The notes below the pieces were generated by a model, which saw only the letters and a program-made list of their open reading frames with translations, was not told the origin of the DNA and made no database searches. Shown here piece after piece: positions 18,288 to 28,814 of a stretch of DNA of 64,000 bases. The DNA comes from Staphylococcus coagulans (GTDB lineage Bacteria; Bacillota; Bacilli; Staphylococcales; Staphylococcaceae). The translations under genes and the position numbers were made by a program. The stretch lies in assembly GCF_002901995.1 (NCBI RefSeq), contig NZ_PPQN01000014.1, forward strand, positions 1 through 64,000, written 5' to 3'. Every line of letters starts with the position of its first letter. Position 1 is the stretch's first letter.

Positions 18288-19292
18288 ATGGCAAAGGATC
18301 GCTATTCTAGACAAATACGATATAAAGGCATCGGTGAAAGTGGCCAAGAAAAAATAAATCAAAAGACAGTGTTGATTGTAGGGATGGGTGCGCTTGGGAC
18401 CCACGTTGCTGAAGGCTTAGTGCGTGCAGGTATCCGAAAACTAATGATTGTCGACCGAGATTATATTGAACATTCAAATTTGCAAAGACAAACATTGTTT
18501 ACAGAGCAAGATGCTGATGAAAGTGTACCTAAAGTGATTGCAGCGCAACAAATGTTGCATGCGATACGACGTGATGTAGAAATCGAAACGTTTATCGAAC
18601 ATGTCGACAGTCCTTTTTTAGAACGAATTGTACCAGAAGTAGACTTAATTATGGATGCAACAGATAATTTTGAAACACGTTTACTGATTAACGATGCCGC
18701 TTATTTATATCACACACCATGGATTTATGGGGGTGTGGTACAAAGTACTTATGTGGAAGCGCCATTTATTCCGGGTGAAACGCCTTGCTTTCAATGTCTC
18801 GTGCCACAAATTCCATCAATGAATTTGACGTGTGACACAGTGGGGGTGATTCAGCCTGCTGTGACGATGACCACAAGTCTACAATTAGCTGATGCTTTGA
18901 AAATTTTGACTGAAACGCCAATAGAAGCAAAACTCACATACGGTGACATTTGGGAGGGGACACATTATCGATTTGGCATGCAACGCCTATATCGTTCAGA
19001 TTGTCCAACATGTGGGAAAGCACCGACTTACCCTTATATGAATGCACATGCGACACACTTTGCGGCATTGTGCGGAAGGGATACTGTACAATATCAACAT
19101 CCTTCGTTGACACATGAAGCGCTCATTATATTTTTACAAGAACGTCATATCCCTTATCAATCGAATGGTTATTTAATTCGCTTCAACTTTGAAACTTATC
19201 GTATTGTGGCTTTTCAAGATGGCCGCATACTCATACATGGGTTAAAAGATTTACATCAAGCACAAGTTTTAGTACATAAATTGTTTGGTTAG
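18288..19292 (+). CDS. moeB: MoeB/ThiF-family adenylyltransferase for MoaD
   Basis: A 334-residue E1-like protein that adenylates the C-terminal Gly of MoaD so that sulfur can be loaded. The Rossmann ATP site [13 protein letters not shown] and the Arg/Asp residues of [13 protein letters not shown] are present. The zinc site is formed by two CXXC pairs, CFQC and CPTC. About 75 residues follow the zinc site, making it longer than E. coli MoeB, but these do not form an obvious rhodanese domain. The ATG at 18288 is preferred to the one at 18270, since AAAGGCG lies between them at the right spacing. It heads the cofactor gene set with moaB 20 bases downstream. Confidence 0.9.
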   Translation: MAKDRYSRQIRYKGIGESGQEKINQKTVLIVGMGALGTHVAEGLVRAGIRKLMIVDRDYIEHSNLQRQTLFTEQDADESVPKVIAAQQMLHAIRRDVEIETFIEHVDSPFLERIVPEVDLIMDATDNFETRLLINDAAYLYHTPWIYGGVVQSTYVEAPFIPGETPCFQCLVPQIPSMNLTCDTVGVIQPAVTMTTSLQLADALKILTETPIEAKLTYGDIWEGTHYRFGMQRLYRSDCPTCGKAPTYPYMNAHATHFAALCGRDTVQYQHPSLTHEALIIFLQERHIPYQSNGYLIRFNFETYRIVAFQDGRILIHGLKDLHQAQVLVHKLFG

Positions 19293-19312
19293 TCATAAAA
19301 GGAGGTTATTCA

Positions 19313-19813
19313 ATGCATACGAATGTAAAGCTCAATCGTGAAATACGTTGTGCTGTACTTACAGTTTCTGATACAAGAACTGTTGATACAGATAAAGGGG
19401 GGCAACTCGTTCAAACGTTGTTACAAACAACGAATTGTATGGTTCAGCCCGAACACTATCAAATTGTTAAAGATGACCGCTCTGCAATTGAATCACAACT
19501 TAAGCAATGGTTAACAGAGCCGCTCGATGTCATTATAACGACAGGTGGGACAGGAATTGCACCTAGGGATGTCACTATCGAAGCGGTACGACCGTTACTG
19601 ACGAAAGAAATCGAAGGCTTTGGTGAACTCTTCCGTTATTTAAGCTTTGTAGAAGACGTCGGTACACGGGCTTTATTATCAAGAGCTATAGGCGGTACGG
19701 CAGGTCAAACATTAATTTTTAGTTTGCCGGGTTCGACAGGCGCAGTTAAGTTGGGAATGAATCGATTGATCTTACCTGAAATCAATCATCTCGTTCATGA
19801 AATGAATCGTTAG
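19313..19813 (+). CDS. moaB: Molybdenum cofactor biosynthesis protein MoaB
   Basis: A 166-residue MoaB/Mog-type protein, expected to adenylate molybdopterin before molybdenum insertion by MoeA. The MPT-binding signature [13 protein letters not shown] and the family start [17 protein letters not shown] are present, as is [13 protein letters not shown]. It follows moeB with a strong GGAGG site and is probably co-transcribed. It converges on moaC, with an inverted repeat between them. Confidence 0.93.
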   Translation: MHTNVKLNREIRCAVLTVSDTRTVDTDKGGQLVQTLLQTTNCMVQPEHYQIVKDDRSAIESQLKQWLTEPLDVIITTGGTGIAPRDVTIEAVRPLLTKEIEGFGELFRYLSFVEDVGTRALLSRAIGGTAGQTLIFSLPGSTGAVKLGMNRLILPEINHLVHEMNR

Positions 19814-19902
19814 CATTAACGGAGAGTAAAAAGAAGAGTGTTTTGAAGAGAAAATGTGGTTTTCAGACAGTTTAGTGATTTACTGTGCACATATTGCAAT
19901 TT

Positions 19903-19961
19903 AATCAAGCGGGCAACGCATAAAGTAAGAAATAGGAATGACTTGAGTGGCCCACTTGATT
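19903..19961. terminator. Inverted repeat between convergent moaB and moaC
   Basis: AATCAAGCGGGC and GCCCACTTGATT pair over 12 bases with one wobble around a 35-base spacer. It lies between two convergent genes and may terminate both, but lacks a clear T run. Confidence 0.45.
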
Positions 19962-19994
19962 GAATAAGACCATTATCTACATTTGGTAATAGAG

Positions 19995-20474
19995 CTAGTG
20001 ACGACTAAAATCTGATTTTCCGCCTGTTTTTTTGATTAAGTAAGTTTCGCCAATAATCATCCCTTTGTCGACAGCTTTACACATGTCGTAAATCGTTAGT
20101 GCTGCGACAGAGGCGGCAGTCAGTGCTTCCATTTCAACACCTGTTTTTCCAGTCGTTGAAACAGTGGCATCGATATGAAGTCGGTATTCATCATCCTTCA
20201 TTTCCCAGTCAAAAGCAATATCTATACCAGTCAGCGCGAGTGGATGACACATAGGAATAATGTTTGATGTGTTTTTAGCTGCCATAATTCCCGCAATTTG
20301 TGCAGTATTCAAGACATTTCCTTTTTTATTAGAATTATGAATGATTTGTTCATAAATTGTCGCATTTACTTGGATGCTTGCGTGGGCAATGGCAGTACGT
20401 TGGGTCGTGTTTTTATCAGAAACATCAACCATTTTGGCGTTACCTTGTTCGTTTAAATGTGTAAATTCAGACAT
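19995..20474 (-). CDS. moaC: Cyclic pyranopterin monophosphate synthase MoaC
   Basis: A 159-residue MoaC, which converts the MoaA product to cyclic pyranopterin monophosphate. Conserved parts are KMVDVSDK, the active-site [24 protein letters not shown] and the C-terminal KKTGGKS with the catalytic Lys. The start at 20474 is chosen because AGGAGG lies 8 bases upstream. Alternative upstream codons would overlap moeA. It is the only cofactor gene on the minus strand, divergent from moeA with a 69-base shared promoter region. Confidence 0.94.
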   Translation of the reverse strand: MSEFTHLNEQGNAKMVDVSDKNTTQRTAIAHASIQVNATIYEQIIHNSNKKGNVLNTAQIAGIMAAKNTSNIIPMCHPLALTGIDIAFDWEMKDDEYRLHIDATVSTTGKTGVEMEALTAASVAALTIYDMCKAVDKGMIIGETYLIKKTGGKSDFSRH

Positions 20475-20543
20475 GCTATTCCTCCTTAATGATGCAAGGT
20501 TAGTATAGCATGAATCTTTTAATTTGTTAGGAGTGTATGCGGA

Positions 20544-21803
20544 ATGCCAATAGAAAAGAGACACCCCATTCCAGTGATGGAGGCTATTGAACGTGTTGTG
20601 AAACAAAATATTTTGTTGTCTGCCAAAAAGGTCAACATATATGAAAGTGAAGGCTATATTTTAGCAGAAGATATTGTTGCCACTTATGCAATTCCACGCT
20701 TTGATAAATCGCCCTATGATGGATTTGCATTGCGCAGTGAAGATACACAAGGTGCGAGTCATGACCATCGCAAAGCATTTAAAGTGGTTGATCATATCGG
20801 CGCAGGTGCGGTCTCAACTCAAAAATTACAAAAAGGGGAAGCTGTCCGTATTATGACTGGTGCAGAAATTCCACAAGGTGCCGATGCGGTCGTTATGCTA
20901 GAACAAACTGTTGAAAGCGAATCAGGTTTTACTATTCGTAAACCTTTCAATAAAAATGAGAATATCTCCATGATGGGTGAAGAGACACGTGAAGGGGATG
21001 TTGTACTGACAAAAGGTCAACGCATTAATGCTGGTGTGGTGGCCGTATTAGCTACATTCGGTTATGTCGACGTTCCTGTCTTTCAAAAGCCAAGTGTCGC
21101 TATCATCGCCACTGGCAGTGAGCTGCTCGATATTGACGCACCGTTAGAGCCTGGAAAGATTAGAAATTCGAATGGACCTATGATTCATGCACTGTTGCGT
21201 AAAGAAGGAATTGAAGGCACGTTATATCGGATTCAAGAAGATGATTTTGACAGCAGTTTAGCTGTTGTCAAAGAAGCGCATCAGAAACATGACATCGTGA
21301 TTACTACTGGGGGCGTCTCGGTCGGAGATTATGATTATTTACCTGACATCTATCGCGCTTTAAACGCAGAGGTCCTGTTTAATAAGGTTGCAATGAGACC
21401 TGGAAGTGTAACAACTGTCGCTGTTGCGAACGAAAAATATTTGTTCGGCTTATCGGGCAATCCATCTGCATGTTACTCAGGGTTTGAGCTTTTCGTTAAA
21501 CCAGCCATTTATCATATGATGCATGCACAACGCTATTATCCAGCAGTTATCCGCGCCACATTAATGGAAGACTTTAAAAAGGCCAACCCATTTACAAGAT
21601 TTGTACGTGCCAATGTTGTTTTGACAGGGCGTGAAGCCACTGTTTCACCATCAGGTTTTAACAAATCTGGTGCCGTAGTATCTATTGCGCATAGTAATGC
21701 GATGATGGTATTGCCTGGCGGAACAAGAGGGTTCCAGAAGGGGCATCAAGTAAGTGTCGTGCTCACATCATCTGAAGCCTATCAACAGGAACTGTTTTTA
21801 TGA
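20544..21803 (+). CDS. moeA: Molybdopterin molybdenumtransferase MoeA
   Basis: A 419-residue MoeA that inserts molybdate into adenylated molybdopterin. The N-terminal region shows [12 protein letters not shown]; domain 3 has the MPT-binding [11 protein letters not shown] and [10 protein letters not shown], and [17 protein letters not shown] follows. Domain IV closes the protein. It overlaps mobB by four bases (ATGA), starting a tightly packed run moeA-mobB-moaE-moaD-mobA-moaA. Confidence 0.95.
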   Translation: MPIEKRHPIPVMEAIERVVKQNILLSAKKVNIYESEGYILAEDIVATYAIPRFDKSPYDGFALRSEDTQGASHDHRKAFKVVDHIGAGAVSTQKLQKGEAVRIMTGAEIPQGADAVVMLEQTVESESGFTIRKPFNKNENISMMGEETREGDVVLTKGQRINAGVVAVLATFGYVDVPVFQKPSVAIIATGSELLDIDAPLEPGKIRNSNGPMIHALLRKEGIEGTLYRIQEDDFDSSLAVVKEAHQKHDIVITTGGVSVGDYDYLPDIYRALNAEVLFNKVAMRPGSVTTVAVANEKYLFGLSGNPSACYSGFELFVKPAIYHMMHAQRYYPAVIRATLMEDFKKANPFTRFVRANVVLTGREATVSPSGFNKSGAVVSIAHSNAMMVLPGGTRGFQKGHQVSVVLTSSEAYQQELFL

Positions 21804-22276
21804 TTTTACAAGTGGTCGGCTATAAAGATGTAGGTAAAACAACAATTGTATCTCGAATCGTAAAACATTTTAAAAGATTAGGCTATCCTGTCGTTACGAT
21901 TAAGCATCATGGCCATGCACATGAAGAGATTACACTACCACATGAGCATGTAGATCACATGCGACATTTTAATGCGGGCGCAGATCAAAGTATTGTTCAA
22001 GGTCATCAATATATAGAATCAATACAACGCTATGATGAAATGAGTTTACAGACTTTGATCGGTGAATGTGTTACCATTGATGACAGTATTATTCTAGTTG
22101 AAGGGTATAAGGATGCTGATTATGATAAAGTGGTTTTATATCGTAATCAAGCGGAATTTGAACAGTTAAATAGATTGAGTAATGTAAAATATGCACTGCA
22201 TAGAGATAAAGTTGTCGATGAATTTGGTCAATTTGAAAGATGGCTTGATACGTGGGTGCAAAATAATAAAGGATGA
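21800..22276 (+). CDS. mobB: Molybdopterin-guanine dinucleotide biosynthesis protein B
   Basis: A 158-residue P-loop GTPase-like protein that assists MobA in guanylating molybdenum cofactor. The Walker A is VGYKDVGKTTIVSRI (residues 5-19), followed by VVTIKHHGHAHE, the typical MobB loop. It overlaps moeA by four bases. Its precise role is unsettled in the family. Confidence 0.92.
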   Translation: MILQVVGYKDVGKTTIVSRIVKHFKRLGYPVVTIKHHGHAHEEITLPHEHVDHMRHFNAGADQSIVQGHQYIESIQRYDEMSLQTLIGECVTIDDSIILVEGYKDADYDKVVLYRNQAEFEQLNRLSNVKYALHRDKVVDEFGQFERWLDTWVQNNKG

Positions 22277-22281
22277 AGAGA

Positions 22282-22740
22282 TTGAAACAGTTTGAAGTTA
22301 CAACGGAACCACTCAATCCTGAACAATATCGCATGTACACTTTGAATGAAAAGCAAGGGGCGATTGTTGTCTTTACAGGACATGTACGTGAGTGGACCAA
22401 AGGCATACGGACACAATATCTTGAATACGAAGCTTATGTTCCGATGGCTGAAAATAAATTGAAGCAAATTGGTGATGAGATTGCTGAGCGTTGGCCAGGC
22501 ACAATAACTGCAATTGGTCACCGTATTGGTGCGTTAGAAATCTCGGACATTGCGGTTTGTATTAGTGTGTCATCGCCGCATCGAAAAGATGCATACCAAG
22601 CGAATGAGTACGCGATAGAACGTATAAAAGAAATGGTTCCAATATGGAAAAAAGAAATATGGGAAGATGGTGCCGAATGGCAAGGACACCAAAAAGGGTA
22701 CCATGAAGATGCCATTCAAAAGGGAGGACAGCAGTCGTGA
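22282..22740 (+). CDS. moaE: Molybdopterin synthase large subunit MoaE
   Basis: A 152-residue MoaE, the catalytic subunit of molybdopterin synthase. GAIVVFTGHVREWTKG, LEYEAYVPMAENKL and SSPHRKDAYQANEYAIE with the conserved active-site Lys/Arg are present. The TTG at 22282 (giving MKQFEV) matches the S. aureus N-terminus and has AAAGGA 8 bases upstream. The ATG at 22273 is an alternative and overlaps the mobB stop. The 3' end overlaps moaD by four bases. Confidence 0.92.
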   Translation: MKQFEVTTEPLNPEQYRMYTLNEKQGAIVVFTGHVREWTKGIRTQYLEYEAYVPMAENKLKQIGDEIAERWPGTITAIGHRIGALEISDIAVCISVSSPHRKDAYQANEYAIERIKEMVPIWKKEIWEDGAEWQGHQKGYHEDAIQKGGQQS

Positions 22741-22970
22741 AAGTATTATACTTTGCCGAAATCAAAGAATTATTAGGTCAATCTGAAGAAACATTCCACT
22801 TTGATCATCCGATTGCGGTCACAGCTTTGAAACAACATTTATATCAAAATTATCCTGCCATTCAAGGAAAAAAATTCCAAGTGGCAATCAACGAAGATTT
22901 TGCTCAAGTGGATGATGTGATACAGCCGAACGATGTGGTTGCGCTCATACCACCAGTCAGTGGAGGTTAA
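22737..22970 (+). CDS. moaD: Molybdopterin synthase sulfur carrier subunit MoaD
   Basis: A 77-residue ubiquitin-like protein ending in the essential Gly-Gly (PPVSGG), the site that MoeB activates and that carries the thiocarboxylate for MoaE. It starts at a GTG with GGGAGGA upstream and overlaps the moaE stop by four bases, fitting a two-subunit enzyme made in step. Confidence 0.93.
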   Translation: MKVLYFAEIKELLGQSEETFHFDHPIAVTALKQHLYQNYPAIQGKKFQVAINEDFAQVDDVIQPNDVVALIPPVSGG

Positions 22971-22979
22971 AAACAAATC

Positions 22980-23591
22980 ATGAAAGCTATCATCTTAGCA
23001 GGTGGTCACTCCGAAAGGTTTGGTTCACCCAAAGCATTTGCAGAAATTAAAGGCACACCCTTTTATCATAAGTTAATCGATACGCTACAAGAAACAAATA
23101 TGTTCAGTGATATTATTATTAGTACGAATGAAAGTTTGGCTATGCAATTCGAAGCGCAAAAAGCACAAGTGGTCATTGATGATGCAAATCATCGCGGTAA
23201 GGGACCTCTTGCAGGTATTTATAGTGCGATGGTTCAAGATGAAATGGAAGATGTTTACTTCGTTATTTCGGTGGATACGCCGATGGTTACTAAAAAAGCG
23301 ATTAGCCAGCTTTATCAATTTATGGTCTCTAATCTTATAGAAGAACATTTAGATATTGCAGGGTTTGCAAATGAAGGGGCACCAATACCTACGATTGCCT
23401 TTTATCATAAACGTGTATTTCCGGTTATTGAACGAGTGCTTCAATCGGATGATTTAAGTATGAAGCATGTTTATGAACAAGTTTCTACCGATTGGTTGGA
23501 TGCAGATTCAATTAACGGCCCAAGTTATTGGTTTAAAAATATTAACTACCAAGATGATTTGGCAACTTTAGAAGCAGAAATGATAGAGTAA
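22980..23591 (+). CDS. mobA: Molybdenum cofactor guanylyltransferase MobA
   Basis: A 203-residue nucleotidyltransferase that joins GMP to molybdopterin. The GTP-binding signature [17 protein letters not shown] (residues 6-22) is intact, followed by [10 protein letters not shown] and the metal-binding Asp in VISVDTPMV. It sits between moaD and moaA. Its presence shows that the host makes the bis-MGD form used by nitrate reductase and formate dehydrogenase. Confidence 0.93.
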   Translation: MKAIILAGGHSERFGSPKAFAEIKGTPFYHKLIDTLQETNMFSDIIISTNESLAMQFEAQKAQVVIDDANHRGKGPLAGIYSAMVQDEMEDVYFVISVDTPMVTKKAISQLYQFMVSNLIEEHLDIAGFANEGAPIPTIAFYHKRVFPVIERVLQSDDLSMKHVYEQVSTDWLDADSINGPSYWFKNINYQDDLATLEAEMIE

Positions 23592-23612
23592 TGGAAAAAA
23601 GGGGGGCGCAAA

Positions 23613-24635
23613 ATGGCTGAACAAATATTAGATAAGTTGGGAAGACCCATTCGTGATTTGCGCATTTCCGTCACAGATCGATGTAATTTTCGATGCGATT
23701 ACTGTATGCCAAAAGAAATTTTCGGGGATGATTATGTCTTTTTACCTAAAGATCAATTATTGAGTTTTGAAGAGATTACGAGAATTACACGACTTTATGC
23801 ACAATTAGGTGTGAAAAAGGTAAGAATCACCGGTGGAGAACCATTACTGCGCCGTGATTTGCATCGATTAATCGCTCAAATTAATGCGATAGAAGGAATA
23901 GAAGATATAGGCGTGACAACCAATGGCTTGTTACTTAAAAAGCATGGACAAAAGTTGTATGATGCTGGATTAAGAAGAATCAATGTCAGTTTAGATGCTA
24001 TTGAAGATCCGGTATTTCAGTCGATTAACAATCGTGGTATTAAAGCTTCAACAATACTTGAACAAATTGATTATGCAGTCGCTATTGGTTTACAAGTTAA
24101 AGTCAATGTCGTTATCCAAAAAGGGATTAATGATAATCAAATTATTCCAATGCTCCATTATTTTAAAGATAAAGATGTTACAATACGTTTTATTGAATTT
24201 ATGGATGTAGGTAATGATAACGGATGGGATTTTAGTAAAGTTGTGACAAAAGATGAAATGTTAGAAATGATTCATAAGGAATTTGAGGTAGAAGCAGAGC
24301 CACCTAAATACTTTGGAGAAGTTGCAAAGTATTATCGATACGTAGGCGCTCAGTCCAAATTCGGCTTAATTACAAGCGTTTCTGACTCATTTTGTTCAAC
24401 GTGTACACGTGCACGACTCTCATCCGATGGTAAATTTTATGGCTGTCTGTTTAGCAGTGTCAATGGATTCGATGTGCGACAACTTTTAAGAAGCCAGATG
24501 ACAGATGAGGAGATCATAGCACAACTTAAACAGTTATGGCATGTCCGTGATGACCGTTACTCTGATGAACGTACAGCACAAACTGTTGCGCGTCGCCGTA
24601 AGAATAAAATAAATATGAACTATATCGGGGGTTAA
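23613..24635 (+). CDS. moaA: GTP 3',8-cyclase MoaA (radical SAM)
   Basis: A 340-residue radical-SAM enzyme for the first step of molybdenum cofactor synthesis from GTP. The SAM-binding 4Fe-4S cluster is held by Cys24, Cys28 and Cys31 (CNFRCDYC). The second cluster, which binds GTP, uses Cys261, Cys264 and Cys278. The protein ends in the required Gly-Gly (NYIGG). A GGGGGG-type site precedes the ATG. It is the last gene of the cofactor operon and is followed by a terminator. Confidence 0.95.
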   Translation: MAEQILDKLGRPIRDLRISVTDRCNFRCDYCMPKEIFGDDYVFLPKDQLLSFEEITRITRLYAQLGVKKVRITGGEPLLRRDLHRLIAQINAIEGIEDIGVTTNGLLLKKHGQKLYDAGLRRINVSLDAIEDPVFQSINNRGIKASTILEQIDYAVAIGLQVKVNVVIQKGINDNQIIPMLHYFKDKDVTIRFIEFMDVGNDNGWDFSKVVTKDEMLEMIHKEFEVEAEPPKYFGEVAKYYRYVGAQSKFGLITSVSDSFCSTCTRARLSSDGKFYGCLFSSVNGFDVRQLLRSQMTDEEIIAQLKQLWHVRDDRYSDERTAQTVARRRKNKINMNYIGG

Positions 24636-24683
24636 TCGACAGCGCAGATAGACTGAGATGTCAAGATTGCCTCATAATTAAAT

Positions 24684-24731
24684 AAAACCCTTCAAGGTCT
24701 CATCTTTCATGTGACTTTTGAAGGGTTTTTA
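24684..24731. terminator. Bidirectional terminator between moaA and the nuclease gene
   Basis: AAAACCCTTCAA and TTGAAGGGTTTT pair over 12 bases around a 22-base loop, with a T run on each strand. The genes on both sides converge here. Confidence 0.85.
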
Positions 24732-24742
24732 AAGTTGTAGCA

Positions 24743-26629
24743 TTATTTTTTATGTTGCTTCTTAATATATTTTGATAAGTCGATTTGCGCAAGTAATGGG
24801 TCGTGGTCACTCGCACGGCCAGACATTTCAGTGAAATCACTATTAACATGAATCATATCAAGACGTGTTTGGGGTGCCAAATGTTTAGACACTAAAACAT
24901 GGTCTAATGTTTGTGTATTACCTTGATATACGTAAGAATATCTTGCTTTCTTAGGCACTGTATTGACCATATTTTTAAGGCCATAACTTTCAAATGTTTT
25001 CAACGAAGGTGTCCATTGAAAATCGTTATAATCTCCAACAGAAATCACATGCGCTTGAGGATTTTGTTGTTGAACTTGTGCGACAAATGCACCTACACGT
25101 TTTGCAATTTCAATACGTTGAGGTTCAGTGCGAACGTTGACAGGTTGGTGACGTCCGAATAAACCATCATCACCGCGCTTAGATTTCCAATGGTTTGCGA
25201 TGGCAATGACTTGTTGGCCTTTGAATTCAAATTGTGCAGCTAAAGATTTTCGAACCTCTTTGAAGGCTGGATCCTGTGGTGAAATACGTCCAGGGTTATG
25301 TGTTAGTTGGTTATTTCGATATGCGACGGCTGTATCAGCATCACCAGGTTTGATTTGATCATCAAATTTAACACGATCTGGATTGTATAGGAAGCCGACG
25401 CGAATATTAGCGTCCGGTTGACCACCATCTACATTCATTTTAGGATCAATGTTCACGTAGCGATAGGTTGGACCACCAGCCACTTCTATTGCTTTAATGA
25501 GACGCTCATATGAAGCTTGGGCTTCGGGGCCGCCTTTGCCAGGTCCATCGTTATCTTGCACTTCTGTAACACCGATAATATCAGGTTTTTTCATATCGGT
25601 AACAATGCCTCTAGCTAATTTTTGAGCTTTATCTTGACTTGACGTTTTCACATCATTTGAAAAGTTTTCAAGATTGTATGATGCAACAGACAATTTATTT
25701 TCAGAAGGTTTAAGGTAAGTGCCTTGTTGTTGTGCTTTACCCTTTCGGTATGCGACTTCCATCTCTTTTGAGTCAATATTGATTTTATAGTTTTGGAAAC
25801 TATAATTGACATAACCGATGAGAGGCCCTTTGAAGTAGTCCCCCGTATTGACATTAAATTGATGAGCACGATTTTTGCTATCATTCATTTTAAAAGCGAT
25901 ACGTTGCCCATTTTGATTGTCTTCTTTTAATAACACGCCACCATTTTTAGTTTCTTGGCGATTGCGATTTAAAACAGTAAAAACTTCTCCGTGAGATTGT
26001 GGGCCTACACTTCGAACATTTCCTATTTGCACACGCATACCTTCTAACGATTCCCAATAATCTATCGCGTATTTTTTAGGATTATATACTGAGAAATGTT
26101 GATCAGATGCGATGGTTTTAGGTATTTTTTTTATTTTAATCGGTTTTGGTAAAGGTTGATCATGTTTTAATGTTTTAATATTTCCATTTTTAGAAGTACG
26201 TGCATCAATTTCTGTGACCGGCAGATCCGTTTGTTGCTTTGTATCATAACCTTCGATTGCATACTCATCAACCATACCTGAAACTTGCACAAGGTCACCT
26301 ACTTTGACGGACGGTGCAGAGTGGCCCGCATAAACTATAATCCCCTCTGACGTATTAGGGTCTTTGTCTTTATATTTGTCAGGTGTTTGTAAATGGAAAT
26401 AATGATTCCCCTTTACTTGATATTGATATGTAACGATGCCTTCAACATTGTGAACATGTTGTCCTTTCAAAGGTGAGAAGTGTCCTGCACCTTGAATATC
26501 ATGAATTTGAATAGAATGTGTTGATTGTGCTTGTCCTTGTGCATTAGCGAACGTATTTTGCGCGTGAAAAACAGGGGGCGCCAGCAATAAGCTTAAAACA
26601 ACAGTTTTACCAATTAACTTCTTTTTCAA
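24743..26629 (-). CDS. Secreted endonuclease/exonuclease/phosphatase-family nuclease
   Basis: A 628-residue exported protein. The signal peptide (KKKLIGKTVVLSLLLAPPV, then HAQNTFANA) ends near residue 30. Residues about 50-290 look like OB-fold-type beta domains. The C-terminal half is an EEP-family phosphodiesterase: Asn319 in SYNLEN, Glu356 in GVTEVQD, His490 in ANHWKSK, Asp533/Asn535 in GDYNDF and Asp608-His609-Asp610 form the usual metal and catalytic set. It resembles extracellular nucleases of the ExeM/NucH/YhcR type, so DNA or nucleotides outside the cell are the likely substrate. There is no LPXTG anchor, so it should be released. Start is a TTG behind AGGAGG. It is not the staphylococcal thermonuclease. 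Confidence 0.82.
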   Translation of the reverse strand: MKKKLIGKTVVLSLLLAPPVFHAQNTFANAQGQAQSTHSIQIHDIQGAGHFSPLKGQHVHNVEGIVTYQYQVKGNHYFHLQTPDKYKDKDPNTSEGIIVYAGHSAPSVKVGDLVQVSGMVDEYAIEGYDTKQQTDLPVTEIDARTSKNGNIKTLKHDQPLPKPIKIKKIPKTIASDQHFSVYNPKKYAIDYWESLEGMRVQIGNVRSVGPQSHGEVFTVLNRNRQETKNGGVLLKEDNQNGQRIAFKMNDSKNRAHQFNVNTGDYFKGPLIGYVNYSFQNYKINIDSKEMEVAYRKGKAQQQGTYLKPSENKLSVASYNLENFSNDVKTSSQDKAQKLARGIVTDMKKPDIIGVTEVQDNDGPGKGGPEAQASYERLIKAIEVAGGPTYRYVNIDPKMNVDGGQPDANIRVGFLYNPDRVKFDDQIKPGDADTAVAYRNNQLTHNPGRISPQDPAFKEVRKSLAAQFEFKGQQVIAIANHWKSKRGDDGLFGRHQPVNVRTEPQRIEIAKRVGAFVAQVQQQNPQAHVISVGDYNDFQWTPSLKTFESYGLKNMVNTVPKKARYSYVYQGNTQTLDHVLVSKHLAPQTRLDMIHVNSDFTEMSGRASDHDPLLAQIDLSKYIKKQHKK

Positions 26630-26836
26630 TAGATTGCCTCCTAAAATATATATTTCATATTTAGTATATCAAAAGAGGAATATAAAGAATGTAAAAATTG
26701 AGTAAAATATAGAGATGAAGTAGGGTAATTTCTCACTACAAATAAGTTGATGATGCTAAAAGCGTTAAATTGCTATATTTGTGAAGAGATATCGCCTATA
26801 TGAGTCTCGTTTTGTGACTCGTATGACTTTAAGTTA

Positions 26837-27289
26837 TTATTTTTTATTTTCTTCATTGTGTTCTAAATGTTTAAGGAGGATATGGTAAATTTCATCAATC
26901 AGTTTGGTTGCTGCTAAAACTTCTTGATCTGATAAATAAAGTTCGTTTAAGAGTGACATTTGTAGCTCAGTAATGCGTTGCGCTAAAGTATCGTGTAATA
27001 ATCGACCTGATGAAGAGAGATTTAACAATTTTTCTCTTTTGTCTTCGCCAGTTTGGATAGTCAACCAATTCTTTTCATTGAGTACTTTCAATATTTTTCG
27101 TGTCGTCGGCTTCTCAATTGAACGACGCTTTGAAATTTGGACGAGTGTTGTGTTGGGATGGGCAGCGATATCTTTTAATACAAGCCATTGTGCAGAGTGT
27201 AAATCATATTCATTCAACAAAGGTTGGACATATTTAATATATGGACGATGAAGTTTCATCAAATCATCAAACAATACTGAAGGTTTCAT
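26837..27289 (-). CDS. MarR-family transcriptional regulator
   Basis: A 150-residue MarR-type winged-helix regulator. The helix-turn-helix and wing are visible in TTLVQISKRRSIEKPTTRKILKVL and TGEDKREKLLNLSSSG (residues about 47-95, shown in pieces). Flanking helices would form the dimer interface. An AAGGAAATCCTT palindrome overlapping the ribosome site precedes the ATG. It lies 207 bases upstream of the nuclease gene in the same direction, but is separated from it by a promoter-sized gap. Its targets and ligand are unknown. Confidence 0.85.
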   Translation of the reverse strand: MKPSVLFDDLMKLHRPYIKYVQPLLNEYDLHSAQWLVLKDIAAHPNTTLVQISKRRSIEKPTTRKILKVLNEKNWLTIQTGEDKREKLLNLSSSGRLLHDTLAQRITELQMSLLNELYLSDQEVLAATKLIDEIYHILLKHLEHNEENKK

Positions 27290-27568
27290 AAGGATTTCCT
27301 TTCTGTTGCGTAATAGCTTGATTATATCACGTCATCTAAATAGACGAAAAAGCAGAGCGTTTACGATATCTTTATATATGAATCGTATCTATTTGATTTA
27401 ACATAGATAGTTCAAGCATAGTTTCAAAGATTTTAAATGGATGCATGATGAATGGGGTAGCAATATAATAGGTATCAAACGTATCGTGCTAAATTAAGTG
27501 TATATCGAGATTTCATGAATGATATTTGTTAAAATGAAGCAAAGGCTTGCGAAGTGGGAGGTAAGTAA

Positions 27569-28336
27569 ATGATAGATATAGAATTGGATCACATCATTCA
27601 TTATATACATGGTTTAAAGCGTTTTGAATTTCCTGGGAAATATTTAGAAATTCAATATGGCGGCCAACATGAATCGCTAGGAACATTCAATCGCTTAGTA
27701 CAGATTGATTTATCCTATATTGAGTTGTTAGATATTTATAATCAAGGGAAAATGAAGCAACAATCAAAAACGCAAAATGGTAAATATTCATTTGCGAAGG
27801 CCATTATGGAAAGTGATTATAAGCAAGGTTTTAAAAAGCTCTGCTTTAGAACGCATGATATTGTCAAACTTAAGAAAGCGTTCGAAGCGCGTGGATTGGA
27901 AACAGTGGGTCCTATTACAATGACACGTGAAAATAAAAAGGGGCATTCGGTTCAATGGCAACTTTTATACGTCAATAACCATCATTTTGATATGATGATG
28001 CCATTTTTTATCCAGTGGCAAAAAACAGATGAAGAAAGAGAAGCTGAATTGGAAGAAAACTTTCAAACTAACTTTAAAATCGACATGGTTACGTTCTTGT
28101 CTCATCAACGCCAAACAATGGTAGAAAACTGGAAGCAATGGTTTGATATGGAAACGGTAGAAACTGCTGATCGCTATACAATATTACATAGTCCAGCAAA
28201 AAAGGTGAAATTTAAAATTGTAGAGGGTAAAGATGATGCGATCGATACGGTACAGTTTGTCGATCAAACCATTGATTCTCCAGTCTCAATTCGGACACGG
28301 GGTGCAAATTATCAATTCGTACCACCTCAAGAATAA
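27569..28336 (+). CDS. Glyoxalase-like (VOC-fold) protein
   Basis: A 255-residue protein that starts IELDHIIHYI, the typical opening of the glyoxalase-like domain (PF13468), and carries two beta-alpha-beta-beta-beta-type halves. Staphylococcal genomes commonly encode such VOC-family proteins of unknown substrate. GGGAGG precedes the ATG. Its last 10 bases overlap the end of a convergent small membrane protein gene. No partner genes suggest a pathway. Confidence 0.72.
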   Translation: MIDIELDHIIHYIHGLKRFEFPGKYLEIQYGGQHESLGTFNRLVQIDLSYIELLDIYNQGKMKQQSKTQNGKYSFAKAIMESDYKQGFKKLCFRTHDIVKLKKAFEARGLETVGPITMTRENKKGHSVQWQLLYVNNHHFDMMMPFFIQWQKTDEEREAELEENFQTNFKIDMVTFLSHQRQTMVENWKQWFDMETVETADRYTILHSPAKKVKFKIVEGKDDAIDTVQFVDQTIDSPVSIRTRGANYQFVPPQE

Positions 28337-28581
28337 ATCGCCTGAAACACGATACGTATGATAAGCAATATATGAATAAGCGAGATGAAAACGGCTATAA
28401 GCGCAATAATAAGTTGCTTCGATGTTCGATAAAGTAAAATCATATAGACACTCGTAACTAATGAAAAAGCAACAAAAATAATGCGCAAACTTAAGTAATC
28501 TATTCCAGTATTAAAGCTAAGTGTGATTTCTATAATGATTAAGTTTACAATAGATAAAAAAATAAGTATGATATTGCGCAT
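28327..28581 (-). CDS. Small three-helix membrane protein, unknown function
   Basis: An 84-residue very hydrophobic protein with three predicted membrane helices (starting IILIFLSIVNLIIIEITL) and basic loops. A near-perfect ribosome site (GGAGGTACTTAAATG) supports it as a real gene. It converges on and overlaps the glyoxalase-like gene by 10 bases, so the two transcripts would be antisense at their ends. I recognise no family. Confidence 0.6.
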   Translation of the reverse strand: MRNIILIFLSIVNLIIIEITLSFNTGIDYLSLRIIFVAFSLVTSVYMILLYRTSKQLIIALIAVFISLIHILLIIRIVFQAIYS

Positions 28582-28814
28582 TTAAGTACCTCCAGTGATT
28601 GTATTAGATGATTGCTTGTTACTTGCAATCCCTTTTAAATGAGAGAAAGTGTGTCATAACAATTTTGAACTTGAATCTGCTCCTTTTGGATGACAAGTAG
28701 GCTTCCTCATTTTAAAATTGAAATGTCTATCTCATTGATAATTCAATGATACGTATGATTGATTATACTAAAAAATAAATAAAGACCATAATTTAAAGGA
28801 GTATTAATGTCAAA

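Noticed and set aside
19062-19292. Rhodanese domain at the MoeB C-terminus
   Set aside because: The roughly 75 residues after the zinc site lack the rhodanese active-site Cys loop and are too short.
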